Of a stretch of DNA of 64,000 nucleotides, positions 1 to 13,459 are shown one piece after another. The DNA lies in NCBI GenBank assembly GCA_037975125.1, contig JAJQOW010000224.1:43501-107500 (forward strand), written 5' to 3'. A program made the translations under genes and the position numbers. This DNA comes from Latrodectus hesperus (lineage: Eukaryota > Arthropoda > Arachnida > Araneae > Theridiidae). Under the pieces are notes generated by a model that was not told the DNA's origin, did no database searches, and saw only the letters and a list, made by a program, of their open reading frames with translations. The first letter of the stretch is position 1; each line of letters starts with the position of its first letter.

Positions 1-567
1 ATCTTACATGATTTGATAAGCAAAACTTGTTTTGTTTTGATTTGTTTCTATCATATTGATAATATTATATTGTTTTATTGTGCAACAGAAGTTATAGATA
101 GCTCCTAAAATATTCAAATATTTTTCACTAATTCACTACCCATTGGATCTCTTGAAAATATTGAGAAATTAATGATCATTTAAAGTTGAATATATTAAAG
201 GATGAGGTTTAAATTTATTTTCTCTACAATTTTTATAAATTTTCAATGGTAGTATTTCAAGCATTTTCCCATATACGCCAGGAATCCGTTTCAAGGAAGA
301 TAACTCATCACACGTGTGACTTCCTGTATGAGCAGGGATGTTTCCAGTTAGTTACGGTAGGAATGAAAGGGGGTGTTCGATTGTTCTAGTTGAATGAGAA
401 ACTGGTTTCTTACTCTGATTCATTACTATACTGTAATTTAGAAGTGTGTTTTCTTTTCTTGAATGATTTTCAAGTCTCAAAGAGAATATAAATTTTGATA
501 TTGTTGAGTGAAATATTTAAAACTGTTCTTTTTTGTCAAATTTATATTTTAAGAAGCATTTAAAAAA
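1..567. other. No gene seen
   Basis: AT-rich sequence left of the piggyBac-like remnant; the last part may be its 5' end, but I see no terminal repeat. Confidence 0.5.
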
Positions 568-990
568 ATGGCTAGTGACAATGAAGATGAAGTTCCTCTT
601 TTAACTACGTTTGACGTGTTTTTCTCTGAATTTGAAGAATCTGACAAAGATGATGTTAATTATGTCAGACAATAGTATCCCGTGAATAACGAAACTCCAG
701 CCTCACAATGTTTTTCATTCACGGTTTCTCCTGGAATGAAAGTACCAGCTCCTGATCCAGAAAATTTGTTGAAATTTTTTGAATTATTTATGAACGACAT
801 TCTAATTGAAATGATTGGGAAAGAAACAAATATTTATACAGCTAATTATTTGCAAGGGAATACTCCTACCCCAAATTCAAGATTACATCAGTAGTATCCC
901 ACTGACATTCAAGAAATGAAAATTTTTCTCAGTCTTTTGATGTTACAGAGAATAATTACTAAAAATAAATATGTTCAAAAAATTATATAA
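568..990 (+). pseudogene. piggyBac-like transposase N-terminal remnant
   Basis: One frame from ATG 568 reads an acidic N-terminus, then PENLLKFFELFMNDILIEMI, ETNIYTANY and YPTDIQEMKIFLSLLML, the pattern of piggyBac/PGBD transposases (FFxLFFTDELL, ETNRYA, EEMKxFLxLLLL). Two in-frame TAG stops (673, 892) both follow a glutamine codon and precede Tyr-Pro, so each looks like a decayed tryptophan codon (TGG to TAG). Similarity ends near 990. No TTAA-flanked ends were found. Dead fragment. Confidence 0.6.
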
Positions 991-2160
991 AATTTTCACT
1001 GCTTCAATTGTACGGTACAAAACTGCTAATTTTTTTATTTTCAATAAAATAAAAAAAAAAACTTTCATAACCGAACACATTTTCTTTTGAGAAGAATGTG
1101 GAAGTTTAGATCAATAAAAATCTGAAGTAAATCTATAAATAAGCACTTTCCAGTCAATTTTTGACGTTTAAAATTTCTAAAATGCAAATTTAAAATCTAA
1201 TAAATGAAATTCTAAAAAGAAAATAATCATAAAAAAGGATTTCAGATTTAAACCGTAAATAATTTCTTATTTAAAAGAAAGAAAATTTTTCATAAAAATA
1301 TAATTGAAATATTTTTATGAACAATAGTAAAATAATTATCTTATCAATTAAAAAAAGAATAAATACGCAAAGAAAATTTATAACTTTCTTATTAAGATTC
1401 AACTTTTTAATTAAGATACTATATTCTCCTATACAAAGTCCCTTTGAATTCGAGACTATAAGCGTTTTATATTCGTAGTATTGTTATGTTACGAATGAAA
1501 ACATTTTTATAAAAATACTTTTTTATAATGAAAAAAAGGAAGTCTTAAAACTAAGAAATAAAGATTATTTTACTTTTTATTTTTAATTATATATAAATAT
1601 CAGTTCACATACGCTAGGAAAATATAGAAAAATAATTCAAGTAATATAAACTCGTATAAACAAATCTTCTATTTAAGTTGGAATACATTGACCATAACAA
1701 TCTAAACTTCTTAGTAAATGCACTGAAATTAGATAAAACCGATTAACCAATGAAATTAATTTTTCTTGCACTTTTTTCCCAAAATATATGACAAGTGATA
1801 TTTTCTCTAAGATTGATCAGTTTCGAGTTGAGAAAAAGTAATTTAGCTAATAAATTTCAGCCTTAACAACTTTAAATAAGCAAAAAATTACGTTTAGTAA
1901 TCAGAGACCATAACAATGATTTAAGGGTAATTGTTATTCTTTGTACTTCATATTATTCACTTAGTTAACATGAAAAAACACTGAAAAATTTCTTTTTATT
2001 TTAAATTACACTATAAATAGTTATTTATTATTTTTACTTTCTAAAATAATACAAAAAATGTGAGGTATGTTTTTTATTTTTATCCATTTTTATTTGAATG
2101 TACAATTTATTCTAGTAAACTGCTAAATATATGCAACCCTACATAGGGTAGTAAAGTGGA
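991..2160. other. No gene seen
   Basis: AT-rich, no coding or repeat signal recognised. Confidence 0.55.
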
Positions 2161-2380
2161 AAGTGACATCCCCCTCCCAAATTCTCCGCTGTGACAGTTT
2201 TCGGGGGGGGTAAGAAATTTTCACATAGAGAGCAAAGAAATAACCGACGATTTTTGACCAGTTCAAAGGAAGTAAGCAATGGACGAAAAAGTACAACATC
2301 TGGTTTTGAGGAGGGAACACTTTGTAGATTCATAAAATATTTTAAGCCGCTGAGTCGATTAAAGGGAAATTTCAAAAGTT
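2161..2380. other. Unidentified less AT-rich block
   Basis: About 220 bp of clearly higher GC than its surroundings with C5 and G8 runs. It has overlapping short open frames on both strands but no recognisable protein. Probably an old interspersed repeat; unproven. Confidence 0.3.
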
Positions 2381-2529
2381 TAATCTACTTTTTTCATAGT
2401 TGAAGAAAAAAGAATGCCTTTTAGGTGTTGAAGGAAATTTGATTGAAATGATTGAAAATTTTCATTCTAAGTAAATCATCTCTAATAATATTTTTTTCAA
2501 TAGCTCAGAGCAGGACAAAATATTACCTA

Positions 2530-2531
<2 letters not shown>

Positions 2532-2569
<38 letters not shown>
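2532..2569. repeat. Poly(T) tract, 38 bp
   Basis: Uninterrupted run of 38 T. No retroposed gene was recognised in the sequence after it, so it is recorded only as a homopolymer. Confidence 0.9.
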
Positions 2570-2572
<3 letters not shown>

Positions 2573-4145
2573 GAGGAATAAATTTTATTTTTTAAACACA
2601 AGAACTATAATAGGAACATCAAAATACTATTAAATAAGTTAAAACTAAAATACAAAGGCAATGATAACGAATTTAAGAAAAGTGTTTAGAATAAATACAA
2701 ATTTTATAGAATATTGCTTTTTTGTAGATTGTCTCAGTATAATATTCTAAGACTAAATTTAAAATTTTGTTTTGTTTTTATCTCTTAAAAATTGTTAAAG
2801 ATATTCCCTTTTATTATTTTATTTGATATCTTAAATATTTCAATAGCTGTAATAAATTTATAATCAAATTTTGTGTTTTGAAGTATGAGGATCTAATGGT
2901 TGACATTGAAAAACATTTGTTCTAATATTAAGTTTCTGAGTGTATACAATTATATACAATATAAATTTCTCATAAAAGAGTATTATAAAATTATAAGTAG
3001 GATGGGAGGAGGGAATTAAATATTGTTGTGATACCAAGAGCTCCTTTTTTAGTTTTATTTTAATTTTCTCTTTGATTAATGGTCCAATAAAAGCTAAAAG
3101 TCATTAAAGTTAATCATAAATTAATGTAGCAAATGAATCTGAATTAAGAGCTCAAATTCATATTTACTTTTTAAAAATTAAATTAAAAATTGCTCATTGT
3201 AAAATTCATTTCTGTAATAGTTAAGTATCTCCAAAACAATATTGTTGTTATAAAAATAATTAAAAAAGCTGGAAAAGGAACAAGCAGTATTCTCATTTAT
3301 TTTCTTTCGCATTTCAAAGCAATAAGTAAACAATTGAAGTTCACTTGTTGGAAATTTGGGAATGAAGGATGGAACTTGTTGGAAATTTGATTTCAGTATG
3401 TATTTGCATAAAATTAATTAATAAATTCATCTAATTCTAAGGAAGTTCATTGGCAACTTTTTAATTTTTTGAAATTCTGAAGTTAATGTTTTACTAGGAT
3501 TGTGTGTTTCTATATAAAAAATTATGTACTTGTGTAAATTTGCATAACATAATCTTGTCTGCATAATAGGATTAGATTGTTTTATGAAATAATTTAAATA
3601 TATTTCTACATTATTGCATTCCACCATAAATAAAACCTTTTTATTGTTGATTCTATAGCTCAAAATATTTAAATTGATGAATAATATTGTCCATATTACA
3701 TTTAAATTTAATTTTTTTAAATAAAGAAATAAATTTATATAATTGATTTAAAGAAAAACAAAAAAATATTATTCATATCAAATTGCAGTTTTATAAATTG
3801 TGATATCATGATTTTCTTCCATTCACATGCACTTAATTTTAATTTCTATTTTCCTTCATTTTGAAAAATATGATAAAATACCTGTAGGAATGGAAATTAA
3901 AATTATGATTTTTATTTAATAAGTTTTAATTGTCTAAAAATGATATTAGATACAAAATTTAATTTAATGAAATGAAAAAAATACATAATCCAAATTTTTA
4001 TATTTTTCTGAATAATATACATAACCCCCAAAAAAGTGCTATGAGTTTATTCATATTAACTTCATGAATCTTTTTATATTTCGTATTAGTTCATTTTCTA
4101 TTACATGATCTGCTCTCTCCTCTCCTCTATTAGAGTTTCATCTTA
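2570..4145. other. No gene seen
   Basis: AT-rich, only short chance open frames. Confidence 0.55.
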
Positions 4146-4290
4146 CTGAGCTATCAGCTGAATAGCTTCAGTCTTCAGTTCAATGTGTCACAAGTTTGAT
4201 TCTCTATTAGGGTGTGGACGTTTGTAATGATTTTGAATCTAAACTGTAGGTTCCTGTCTAATTAGCCTTTGTGTGTAGAATGTGACTTAA
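4146..4290 (+). repeat. Diverged SINE-D copy
   Basis: Resembles the SINE at 7606-7788 along its length: CTGAGCTATCAGCTGAATAG for the A-box region, AAGTTTGATTCTC for the B box, then TTTTGAATCTAAACTGTAGG and CTAATTAGCC. Much older than the other copies. Confidence 0.5.
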
Positions 4291-4963
4291 TGTGCCGATT
4301 AAACTGTCCACCATTTATTTGAGGTAGTTGTTAATTAGTTAAGAAATTATAGAAATCTAATTTAAAGGCCCATAAATCTAATTTAAAGCATAATCATCAT
4401 TAGAAAACAATTATTAATATCTTACAATCTTGCGACAAGTCCGTGTGCATTTTCTTAATGTCTTAACTCCTTCCACTAGAGTTTTGGAAGTGCCATAATC
4501 GACATTTTGATCTTGATTTAAAATAAAATCTTTGGATCCGCTTCATGTATTTAACAGGCAACTGAAAATAACCAGTATATTGTTCTGCTTATTGTATTAC
4601 TTATAACAAAAGGAAAAGTGAAACAACTTCTGAAGGTTGGAGATCCGGAGCACCAGAATGCAGAAGATTGAATTAGCTTTTTCACCTGCCAACCTTAACT
4701 GGCCAATATTCACGCCTTGGCTGACTGTACGTGGAGTATACATTCTCAATATACTTCACTCTTCCTGCCAATCTATGGATGGAAGTTTTTGTAAAGCGTA
4801 GAATAGAGGGCGCTACTACCGTGGAGATCTAGAAAACTTCCGGCACGAAACTTGCTGCTTACTATCCTATTATTGTCTTGTACCATTGAGCTTGTTTTCT
4901 GTAGTTTCCATTGCTTTTGAGAAATATTTATGTAAAAGTAATTATCCTATAAAATGTTTTGAA

Positions 4964-5095
4964 ATGCAGAAAGTAAATAAAGGTAGTAGTTGTTGCGTAG
5001 CATTTGGTTCCAATATGCGAGCTGGAACAAATTTACTTTCGCAAGTAAAAATGTTCAAATTTCCAATGGAACCTTATTTACAATCCTTAATTTAA
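4964..5095 (+). pseudogene. Possible THAP zinc-finger N-terminal fragment
   Basis: From ATG 4964 the frame reads SSCCVAFGSNMRAGTNLL and KMFKFPMEP, then stops after 43 residues. A cysteine pair, a G-x-N-x-R loop and an FxFPxxP motif are features of THAP fingers, found in host proteins and P-element-type transposases. The second zinc pair and the rest of the domain (about 90 aa) are absent, and the usual GC-N is GS-N. Likely a broken fragment; a chance match is possible. Confidence 0.35.
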
Positions 5096-6951
5096 TTAGA
5101 TATATATATATTAAATCAACTCTTAAAAATAAGACTTAAATTTTAATTGCAATAAGAACCAAGATTTGTTTAAAATATTAATAAACAACAAGTAAATAAA
5201 CACATCATAACAATTTTGTAATACCAATAATAATTCATACATTCTAGTATGATCAAGAAAATATTAATTAAATTTATAATACTATAAATAAAAGCATAAA
5301 TAATACCTTGCTTAATCTTTGAAATAATTTATTGTTCAATCGCGCGCAAAATATATTTCCTGCAATTTTGGAATAATGCATAAAAGGAAAAATTAGTTAA
5401 AGAAGAAAATGATTAACAATTGAGATTAATAATAGCAAGAGTTAAAATGTGGGTTACAATATATCACATTCATCAATAATTGATCCTACTATCGCCAATA
5501 AGAGCGATTACCCGAGAAATATGGTAATCCATCAGTATTATTTAAATAAAAGTTCAAAAATTTTTTTAAAATTTACGGGATCACCACTGATTGCACTCTT
5601 ATTAAAAATTATGATTTTAACGGATAAAATAAAAACATTTTCGAAAACAGAAATAAATATCTGAAAATATTTAAATAAAATTTTTTGCGATTGCATTGAT
5701 TTTCAATGGAAAGAGAGAAAACCGGAAGTATTTGAGATGGCTTCCGGTCAACTGAGGTTAGTTTTTGCTGCAGGACTTGCGGGGGAGGGAGTAGATATTT
5801 GGGCTCATCGACTTGACCTAGCCTGCTGCCTGATGATCTAGTGGAATAAGTCAACAGTAACAGTATCATTCAATTAGAATATGATACAGATAGAATATAT
5901 GTATATATACTATTCTAATAACATCACAAAATAAATTTGATATTGTAAGTGAATTGGAATAAATAAAAAAATGTTTAATAGTTTCAAATCTGCGTTAATT
6001 GTTCTCTTTGTATTTTTGGGAGAAATTCACTTTTTATGTTTATACAAGATAATTACAGAAACATTTGGCAGAGAGATTTTATTATTTTAATTCCTGAAAT
6101 TTCGTTTTGTTAAATACTTTATTTAACAAAAATTGTTATAATGATTTTTGTCTTTTGGAAGGAAAAAATTTGTGTTCCATGATAATTAAACTTCAATTTT
6201 ACTGTTGTACATTTTTTGTTTTATTTGTTAAAATCCAATGAATTAGAGCAAAAAATTTAAACATTAATCATTCGTGTCCTCGCCAAATCTAAACAGAACT
6301 ACAATAACGATTTAGAAAAAAATTTTTTTAGTGAGAAGCATGGCATGGATGTTTTAAAACTAATTAGTTTTTAATATTGATGTAAAAGAAATCGGTTATA
6401 AAGTTTATATTGCAATATTCTATATAATATTATTTCATGTTTAGATCTAATTGTAATAAGTAATTTTGCAATTTATGTAAAATGTAGACTTTGAATACAT
6501 TCTATCTAAAATGAACTTGATTTGGCTTTAGTCATAGCGCAATGAAAACCATCTGTATAATTTCGAAATTGTATGATTCGAAAATTAATTTACAATTCAA
6601 TAAACGGAGTTATTGTCCAAAATAAAAAGTTATCAATTTATTTTTACTACTTTGTTAATTTTAAACGTCTGTTGAACATGAGTTTCTTGTAAACAATTTG
6701 ATGATAGAAAATTTAAAATCCTAATTTTGTGTCAGAACATATTATTGATGTCATGTTGATAATTTAAGAGGCACACTTCATACAGAAGAACTGCAAAGTT
6801 CTTCATTGATGATCTTAAAATCAAAAAGAAAGATATGAATTTAATAAGTTAGAAAATTTTGAAGTGGTGTACATCAACATACACAGCTAATTAACATTAA
6901 ATTGTTTGGAAGATAAAAAAAAATAGCGGTTATTATATAGGTAGTATATGT
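5096..6951. other. No gene seen
   Basis: AT-rich. A less AT-rich patch at about 5700-5850 is unidentified. Confidence 0.5.
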
Positions 6952-7003
6952 GCTACATTTCTGGATTTTTAATATATATATATATATAATCCAGAAATTT
7001 AGC
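6952..7003. repeat. 52-bp inverted repeat (hairpin)
   Basis: Arms GCTACATTTCTGGAT and ATCCAGAAATTTAGC pair with one mismatch around a (TA)n core that is itself self-complementary. Confidence 0.7.
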
Positions 7004-7605
7004 AGTTAGTTGTGTGTGTGAGTAGATAAATCTAGAACTATCTATCTAATGTCGGAGTAGTCTCATAAGAGTGAAAATAAAATTCTATAATTTATATAGA
7101 AATAATTTCATAAATAAATCTTAATGAACTAATTGTATTTCGTTTTATTTTTATGAGGTTTATTTTAACAGAAATTGTGTTTTTATACATCTCTTAAGCG
7201 TGTGATAAAATAATAACACAAGAATCCTCATTTAAATATTTTTATATACAATATTTAAGTATTAATCTAAAGATTTTCGGTTGTTTGAAGTTAAATCATT
7301 TTTATTGTAGCTGTAGAGAGATTTAATATGTTTTTGAAATAATCTTATTTTAAATCAAGAATATATACAATATATTTTACAAATTGGTCTTTTAAACAGC
7401 TCTTCAGTGTGTATAAAAGCACACAATTTATAATTGTAGTTATACTTTATAAATATAACTGTAAGAAATGTATATTATATTTTGTGAACATAATTAGAAA
7501 ATGAAGTGTGCATAACTACCATAACTATTAATGAATTTCGCTAATAATAATCGTTAGTGCACTGCCCGACGTTGAAAATGCAACACCAAGAAGATCCCAG
7601 AAAGT

Positions 7606-7788
7606 GACGACGCCGAGCTGGCAGCGGAATGGTTACCGCTCTTGCAGTTCAACAGTTCGTGGGTTCGAATCCCATCTTAGGTATGGATGCTTGTAGTGGT
7701 TCGGAATCCACTTTAAACCGTAGGTCCCGCTTTAATTAGACCTCATGTGCAAAAAGTGATCGTTGAGCGACAAACAAACCAAACCAAA
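7606..7788 (+). repeat. SINE-D copy inside the Tc1-like element
   Basis: tRNA-like head with an A-box region (GCTGGCAGCGGAATGGTTAC) and a perfect B box (GGTTCGAATCCC), flanked by a 10-bp duplication CCCAGAAAGT (7596-7605, 7789-7798). Same family as 51410-51586. Confidence 0.85.
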
Positions 7789-9060
7789 CCCAGAAAGTAT
7801 CGAAACTCGGCAAACAGAGAGAGACAGCAGCAACAAAGAATAGTGATCTGTATTTCTCAATGATATGCATAATACAGAGCGAGAAGAGGGTCGGGTTAGT
7901 AAGTTGTAGGACCACCAAGACCGGCGATACACGAAACAACACGTCTAGGCATAGAGTCAATGAGAGTATGGATGGCATCCTGAGAAATGACTCCATTCTC
8001 TTTGAACCATTTACCAAAGTGCATTTTTGAAGGAAGCTGTGGTTGAGTCTGCAAATGCCATCCAATCATATCCCAAACGTGTTCCATATTTGAGAGATCT
8101 GGCAAGCATGGTGGCCAGGGAAACGGCTGTACACCTTGCAGGGAAGCTATGTTGGTTGATGCCAACAATGTGCTGTCGGGCGTTATCCTTCTGATAAAAG
8201 TCTTTGGGCACCTCCTGAAGTTAGGGAAATGTCACTGGCCGCAGCAGATCATACATGTAGCGTTGGGCTCGCTGTGAATACGAACGAGAAGTGTTTCGGA
8301 ATCATACGCCATGGTGCCCGAAAGCATGATGTCGCGTTATCGCGTAGTGGGGCGTTTCGCAATTGCTGTCGGATTTGACCTGTCTTCATGTTGACACCAC
8401 ACCTGTACGTAGCTAATATCACTGAAGAAACAGAAGCGTGACTCATCTGAGATGATCCTGTGCCACTCTATCGCCCACATTGCTCTAATACGGCACTATT
8501 CCAGCCGTCTATGCTGTGGAGTCAAAGGCAGTCTTGTTGATGGAAGCCTTGAATGCAGGCCACTTGCAGCCGATAGACGGGAAATGATTCTGCTCGATAA
8601 TGGAGCATCTAGATTGCCTTGCACATGGAGCAGAATTTCGGTGGACATACTTTGCGGTGCTACCACCGCCTACCGTCGGAGGCTTCGATCCACGCGTGCT
8701 GACGTCACTCTGGCTGCACCAGCACCTTGCAAACGTGCCAGTTCTTTGTTCCACTTATTTTCACCACAGTCGATTCACAGGGGCGTGACATTTGACTGTG
8801 GACGCATACAGGTGTCATAAGAACCAATCTGTCCTTCTCTGTCCAACCATTGTAAACTCGTATGTCTGCTGGAACTCACTCCATCGACGATGGCCTGGCA
8901 TTCTAAGCAATTACAGGCATCCTTTTCTTCAAGGACAAACTTTCAACGATGGTTATGAAAGCAGAAATAACGGCGAAAATATTGCCCACTCTGCCGGTTC
9001 ATCACTTTATATTTTATTTAACTTGAGCTGGAGAGTGGCACATTTCACATCATTTCCATA
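7736..9060 (-). pseudogene. Tc1/Tcb-type transposase pseudogene
   Basis: Pieces in at least two frames. The C-terminal 90 residues (7896-8168) are an open piece with SPDLS-like LPDLSNMEHVWD; the ISDESRFCFF block upstream carries a catalytic-region aspartate. Family length is about 340 aa; no continuous frame exceeds about 110 aa. Confidence 0.7.
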
Positions 9061-9403
9061 ACCCCGTAAGGACCGTCTACCCTGAAATTTGCAGAAATCT
9101 CTGGCACTCCTTCTTGGAGTTGCATTTTCAATATTGGAGAGTGTATAATATTAATTCACAAAGGCTCCCCCGAAAAATATTTGGTATGACCTAATTCTAG
9201 AAATTCTTTTTCCTTAAGAGCTAGAAAGTCAGAAGGAGATTTTGCTGAAATCTTTCCTCATGCTCATCCTTCACTGCGCTTAGATTTTGAGGAAATCTGT
9301 CAAGACGTGAGTTCAAAAATTGTACTTTTAATGACATATTTTTACTTATAATACGAAGCATTTTACTAAGACATATTTAATTTCCAAGGAAACATGAGCA
9401 TAT

Positions 9404-9484
9404 AAAATAATCCAGAAGTCGAAACTGCCAGAAGCCGAAATTAAGTTTTTTTCAGATTCTGGCAGTTAATTTTTGGATTTTATT
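9404..9484. repeat. Imperfect hairpin, about 80 bp
   Basis: ACTGCCAGAA and TTCTGGCAGT pair perfectly; AATCC pairs with GGATT further out, with an internal loop between. Size is in the range of a microRNA precursor, but it could equally be an eroded MITE. Confidence 0.5.
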
Positions 9485-9951
9485 ATGAAGACTACATTAA
9501 TTTGTATGCCAATATATAAAATTTTTCATTTTGCTTTTATTTAAATTAATTTTTTTAATTAGTTTCTTATGTACCAAAAAAGCTACTTCTTTTTTATCTA
9601 AAGTTTTACAAACTGAATTTAATGAGTCATGATATCAAACTGAATTTCATACGTAGTGATGGAAAAAGTTACGCATCGCAGATACTAAAAAATTCATGTA
9701 ATTTGTTATTGATGCTAGGAATAATTTTTCCCCCCTGGAGACCACTAATTACGGATGTATGGATGCTTTTCTGTCCATGACTGTCTCATTTACGGGAAAA
9801 ACAGAATTCAATAGCTTCCTGTTATATGCTTATTAATATTCCAATGACTTTCTATAGTTTTTACAAATGGACCATTTGAGGTTTAACCGTTAGGTAAAAA
9901 TGTGCTTTGGGTCCCCTGCTTGGCACATTTTCAAAAAGTCGCCAACTGGCG

Positions 9952-10008
9952 CGTTTTTGCGTGTTGTCTCGCGGATTTGAATGCTCCGAGAGACACTACG
10001 CAAAAACG
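9952..10008. repeat. Imperfect inverted repeat with 23-bp arms
   Basis: Arms 9952-9974 and 9986-10008 match at about 20 of 23 positions around an 11-nt loop, in a less AT-rich block (9890-10060). Probably part of an unidentified mobile element. Confidence 0.6.
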
Positions 10009-10369
10009 TCGTTTCTATGTCGACGAACAGAAATCCGTGTTTTTAACGAATTTCACCGTTGGTATGGCAACAAAAACAAAAACAATGGTTTTTTTTGCGA
10101 ATTGTATAACAAAAAATACACTACAATATGGAGAAAAATCATCCTAGTTTTAAAAATTAATAAATAAAAATTAGCAGAAGCAAATAAATAACTCACATAC
10201 TACCTCCAGGGCAAATTCAACGGTAATAAAATGTCGTGCATCAAATTTTAAATTCTACGGTTATTTCAAAATCATAATAATTAGCGACCAATAGGAATAG
10301 TGAAACAAAAGAGTTGTAAATGAGCATGTGCCACAAGGAGTGCATTTAGGATGAAATAACCAGGGTTAC

Positions 10370-10610
10370 CACGCTTGGAGCATCGATCGCCCATTTGGCA
10401 AGAAAGAAGTACCCAAACCACAGATTAACCAACCATTGTGTTTCTGCCTTCTGCGGGTATGTCTGTCACGGTGGGTGGTTGGTTGTTTTCCAGTTTTCTT
10501 TCCTTACGACTGGACAATACGACCCACTATGTTTGGAAAGTCCTCCTAGAAAACAACTTTTCCGGTAGATATTGAAATTTCTACCGGAAATTCGAAGAGA
10601 ACTCTCTTTG
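10370..10610. other. Unidentified less AT-rich block
   Basis: No coding signal. Segments such as GGAAAGTCCTCCTAGAA resemble GAAAAGTCCTCCCAGAA at 49718-49734, with other loose similarity between 10450-10600 and 49650-49780, suggesting two old copies of one repeat. Confidence 0.3.
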
Positions 10611-11050
10611 GCATATGACAAATAAAAGCAATAATCCTCTATGATTAATTGGCTTATCCCAAACTATCTGCAAATTTTATTCTTCTACCTTTTCTTCGTA
10701 ACTAGTTTTCCAACTTCCTGGAACTCGAATCGTAGCATTATATGCAGAACACAGAACATATTCAGGTATCCAATTCTACATTCAAAATACGATTCGTAAC
10801 CTTTTCTAACTAATGTTGACATATGATGCTGTAATTGTGTATGTGTCATAAAAGAATAGTATAAATAAGTCTCTTAATTTTCACATTGATGAAACATTGT
10901 GAGACACAAAGTCATATAATCTTATAAAAATATCTAAACACTCCATCCTTAACATCCCTGGAGTTTTCAAACCAGAAACAATTCAATTAGTTGCTTAGAC
11001 AGGGGGAGGAAACACATGGAAATAAACAAAAGTTCTAATCTTTCAGAAAT

Positions 11051-11097
11051 GTTCTCAGTTTAGCGATGTGTAAAGGACACACCGCTAAACTGAGAAC
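11051..11097. repeat. Inverted repeat GTTCTCAGTTTAGCG
   Basis: Arms of about 19 bp (11051-11069 and 11079-11097) pair with one or two mismatches around a 9-nt loop. Confidence 0.7.
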
Positions 11098-12088
<991 letters not shown>

Positions 12089-12169
12089 TTTATTGAAGCA
12101 AGAAATAAACATCATAAGGCCTAATTATTTATTCAATATTTTTTAAAATTTTTTATAAGAGAGTTTTGA

Positions 12170-12400
12170 GAAATGAGCAGCTTCAATTGACCCAAAGGTC
12201 TAGGACACCGAATAGAGAAGTTTGACTTAGCCCTGAATACCTATCTGTTTTAGTTGGGTATTATGGATTGGCTTTCAGGCCTAGAGTGGCCCTACCAGGA
12301 ATAAAATCCCAACACATTTCACTCTTTCTGGCCAGGAACACCACTTCGCCACTATGAGGGAGCAAACAGATCTTGAAAGATAAAATGGGATTATAATGGG
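12170..12400. other. Unidentified less AT-rich block
   Basis: About 230 bp of balanced base composition with no recognisable protein or repeat partner in this window. Likely an interspersed repeat. Confidence 0.3.
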
Positions 12401-13084
12401 TCTATTTTCAATGTGGTTTGAGTAAGAAAGACCATACCAGTAAAAAAGCTTCAAAATTCACTCGGAAAATTCTATATTAAATCTTTTCAAATATAAGTTT
12501 AAAGTTCATTTTTATATATCTACTTGGAAGTTCTTTAATAATTAGGAAATTTTTTAAAGCACTAGTATTATTTCATAGAAAAAAAAATTTTTTTTGTAAC
12601 AAAGTTTTACAATATTCTGAAAGGTTTGTTTAATTTTGCACTGTTTAATTTTTTTTTAGTTAAATTCATTTAGTTTAAGCTTAGTTCAAAGAGACTTTTG
12701 TAACCATTGTTTACCGTTCAATTCAGGAAAATATTGTTGTTTCCAAGTAAAGAAAACTTTAATGTTTTCCATGTTTGATGTTAACTTATTTTGAGACAAT
12801 TTTAACTAAGCCGACGGAGTAGCTATATAAGAAGATATTTACACATATTTACTTTCCATTCAATCTGAGAAAGATTTATATTGTCTGTTAACTAAACCAA
12901 TTAAGAATGAGACGAATTGGAATTAATTATTTTAACAATAATCTCACTACAAAAATTAAAGTTTTGACAAGCAATGTCAATGACATTATGCCCAACATGA
13001 TAATTCAACAAATGTGGCAAATTCTCTTTCTTTGATAACCTTTCAAGGAGCACCATCAGTATAACATAATTACAGAAACTTATA

Positions 13085-13459
13085 GGACCGTGGTAGCCTA
13101 GTGGTTAGGGTATCGGACTTCCATCTGGAAAGATGGGGTTCGATTGCCAATGCCGCAAATGACCCACCGAGTACATGCGATATACGTGCTCGTTAAATCT
13201 GTGGAATCGAAAGTCTTGTGGTCGCTCGTTGAGCAGTTACCATGGGTGCAATGGTCTGGAGAAAATTTTCTCCCCCTTCAGATCAATGCCAAAATTGAGG
13301 GAGTGATTCTCTGTTGGTGCCATCTATCGGAGGATTTTTAAAAAAGATCAAAGACGTACTATCACCTTCATGGTGCTCTGATTAAAATGAAAGACGCTCC
13401 CTATTGACTTAAATTCGCATTGCCAAGGCATAGCGAGCTTGGCTTATCCAAGTGTCATA
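13085..13459 (+). repeat. SINE-B copy
   Basis: Starts with a tRNA-like head: A box TAGCCTAGTGGTTAGGG and B box GGTTCGATTGCC. The body contains GAGTACATGCGATATACGTG, and the tail ends in the shared B/C tail (GTACTATCACCTTCATGGTG, GGCATAGCGAGCTTGGCTTA). No clear target duplication. Confidence 0.85.

Larger units (their letters stand above)
7560..9142 (-). mobile_element. Decayed Tc1-like DNA transposon
   Basis: Ends are inverted: CACTGCCC... with TTGAAAATGCAACACCAAGA on the left, and the reverse complement of the right end starts CACTCTCC... with TTGAAAATGCAACTCCAAGA. A TA flanks the right end; the left flank is TG. Minus-strand fragments across two or three frames show a Tc1/Tcb-type transposase: IISDESRFCFF, DNARQHIVGINQ, then PWPPCLPDLSNMEHVWDMIG and the C-terminus IDSMPRRVVSCIAGLGG. 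Frameshifts and stops kill it. A SINE-D copy lies inside its left end. Confidence 0.75.

Noticed and set aside
5449..5869. Short open frames of 71 and 86 aa
   Set aside because: No recognisable motif or conserved composition; expected by chance in AT-rich DNA.
7732..8820. Several open frames on both strands of up to 122 aa
   Set aside because: Overlapping shadows of a decayed Tc1-like transposase and a nested SINE; not host genes.
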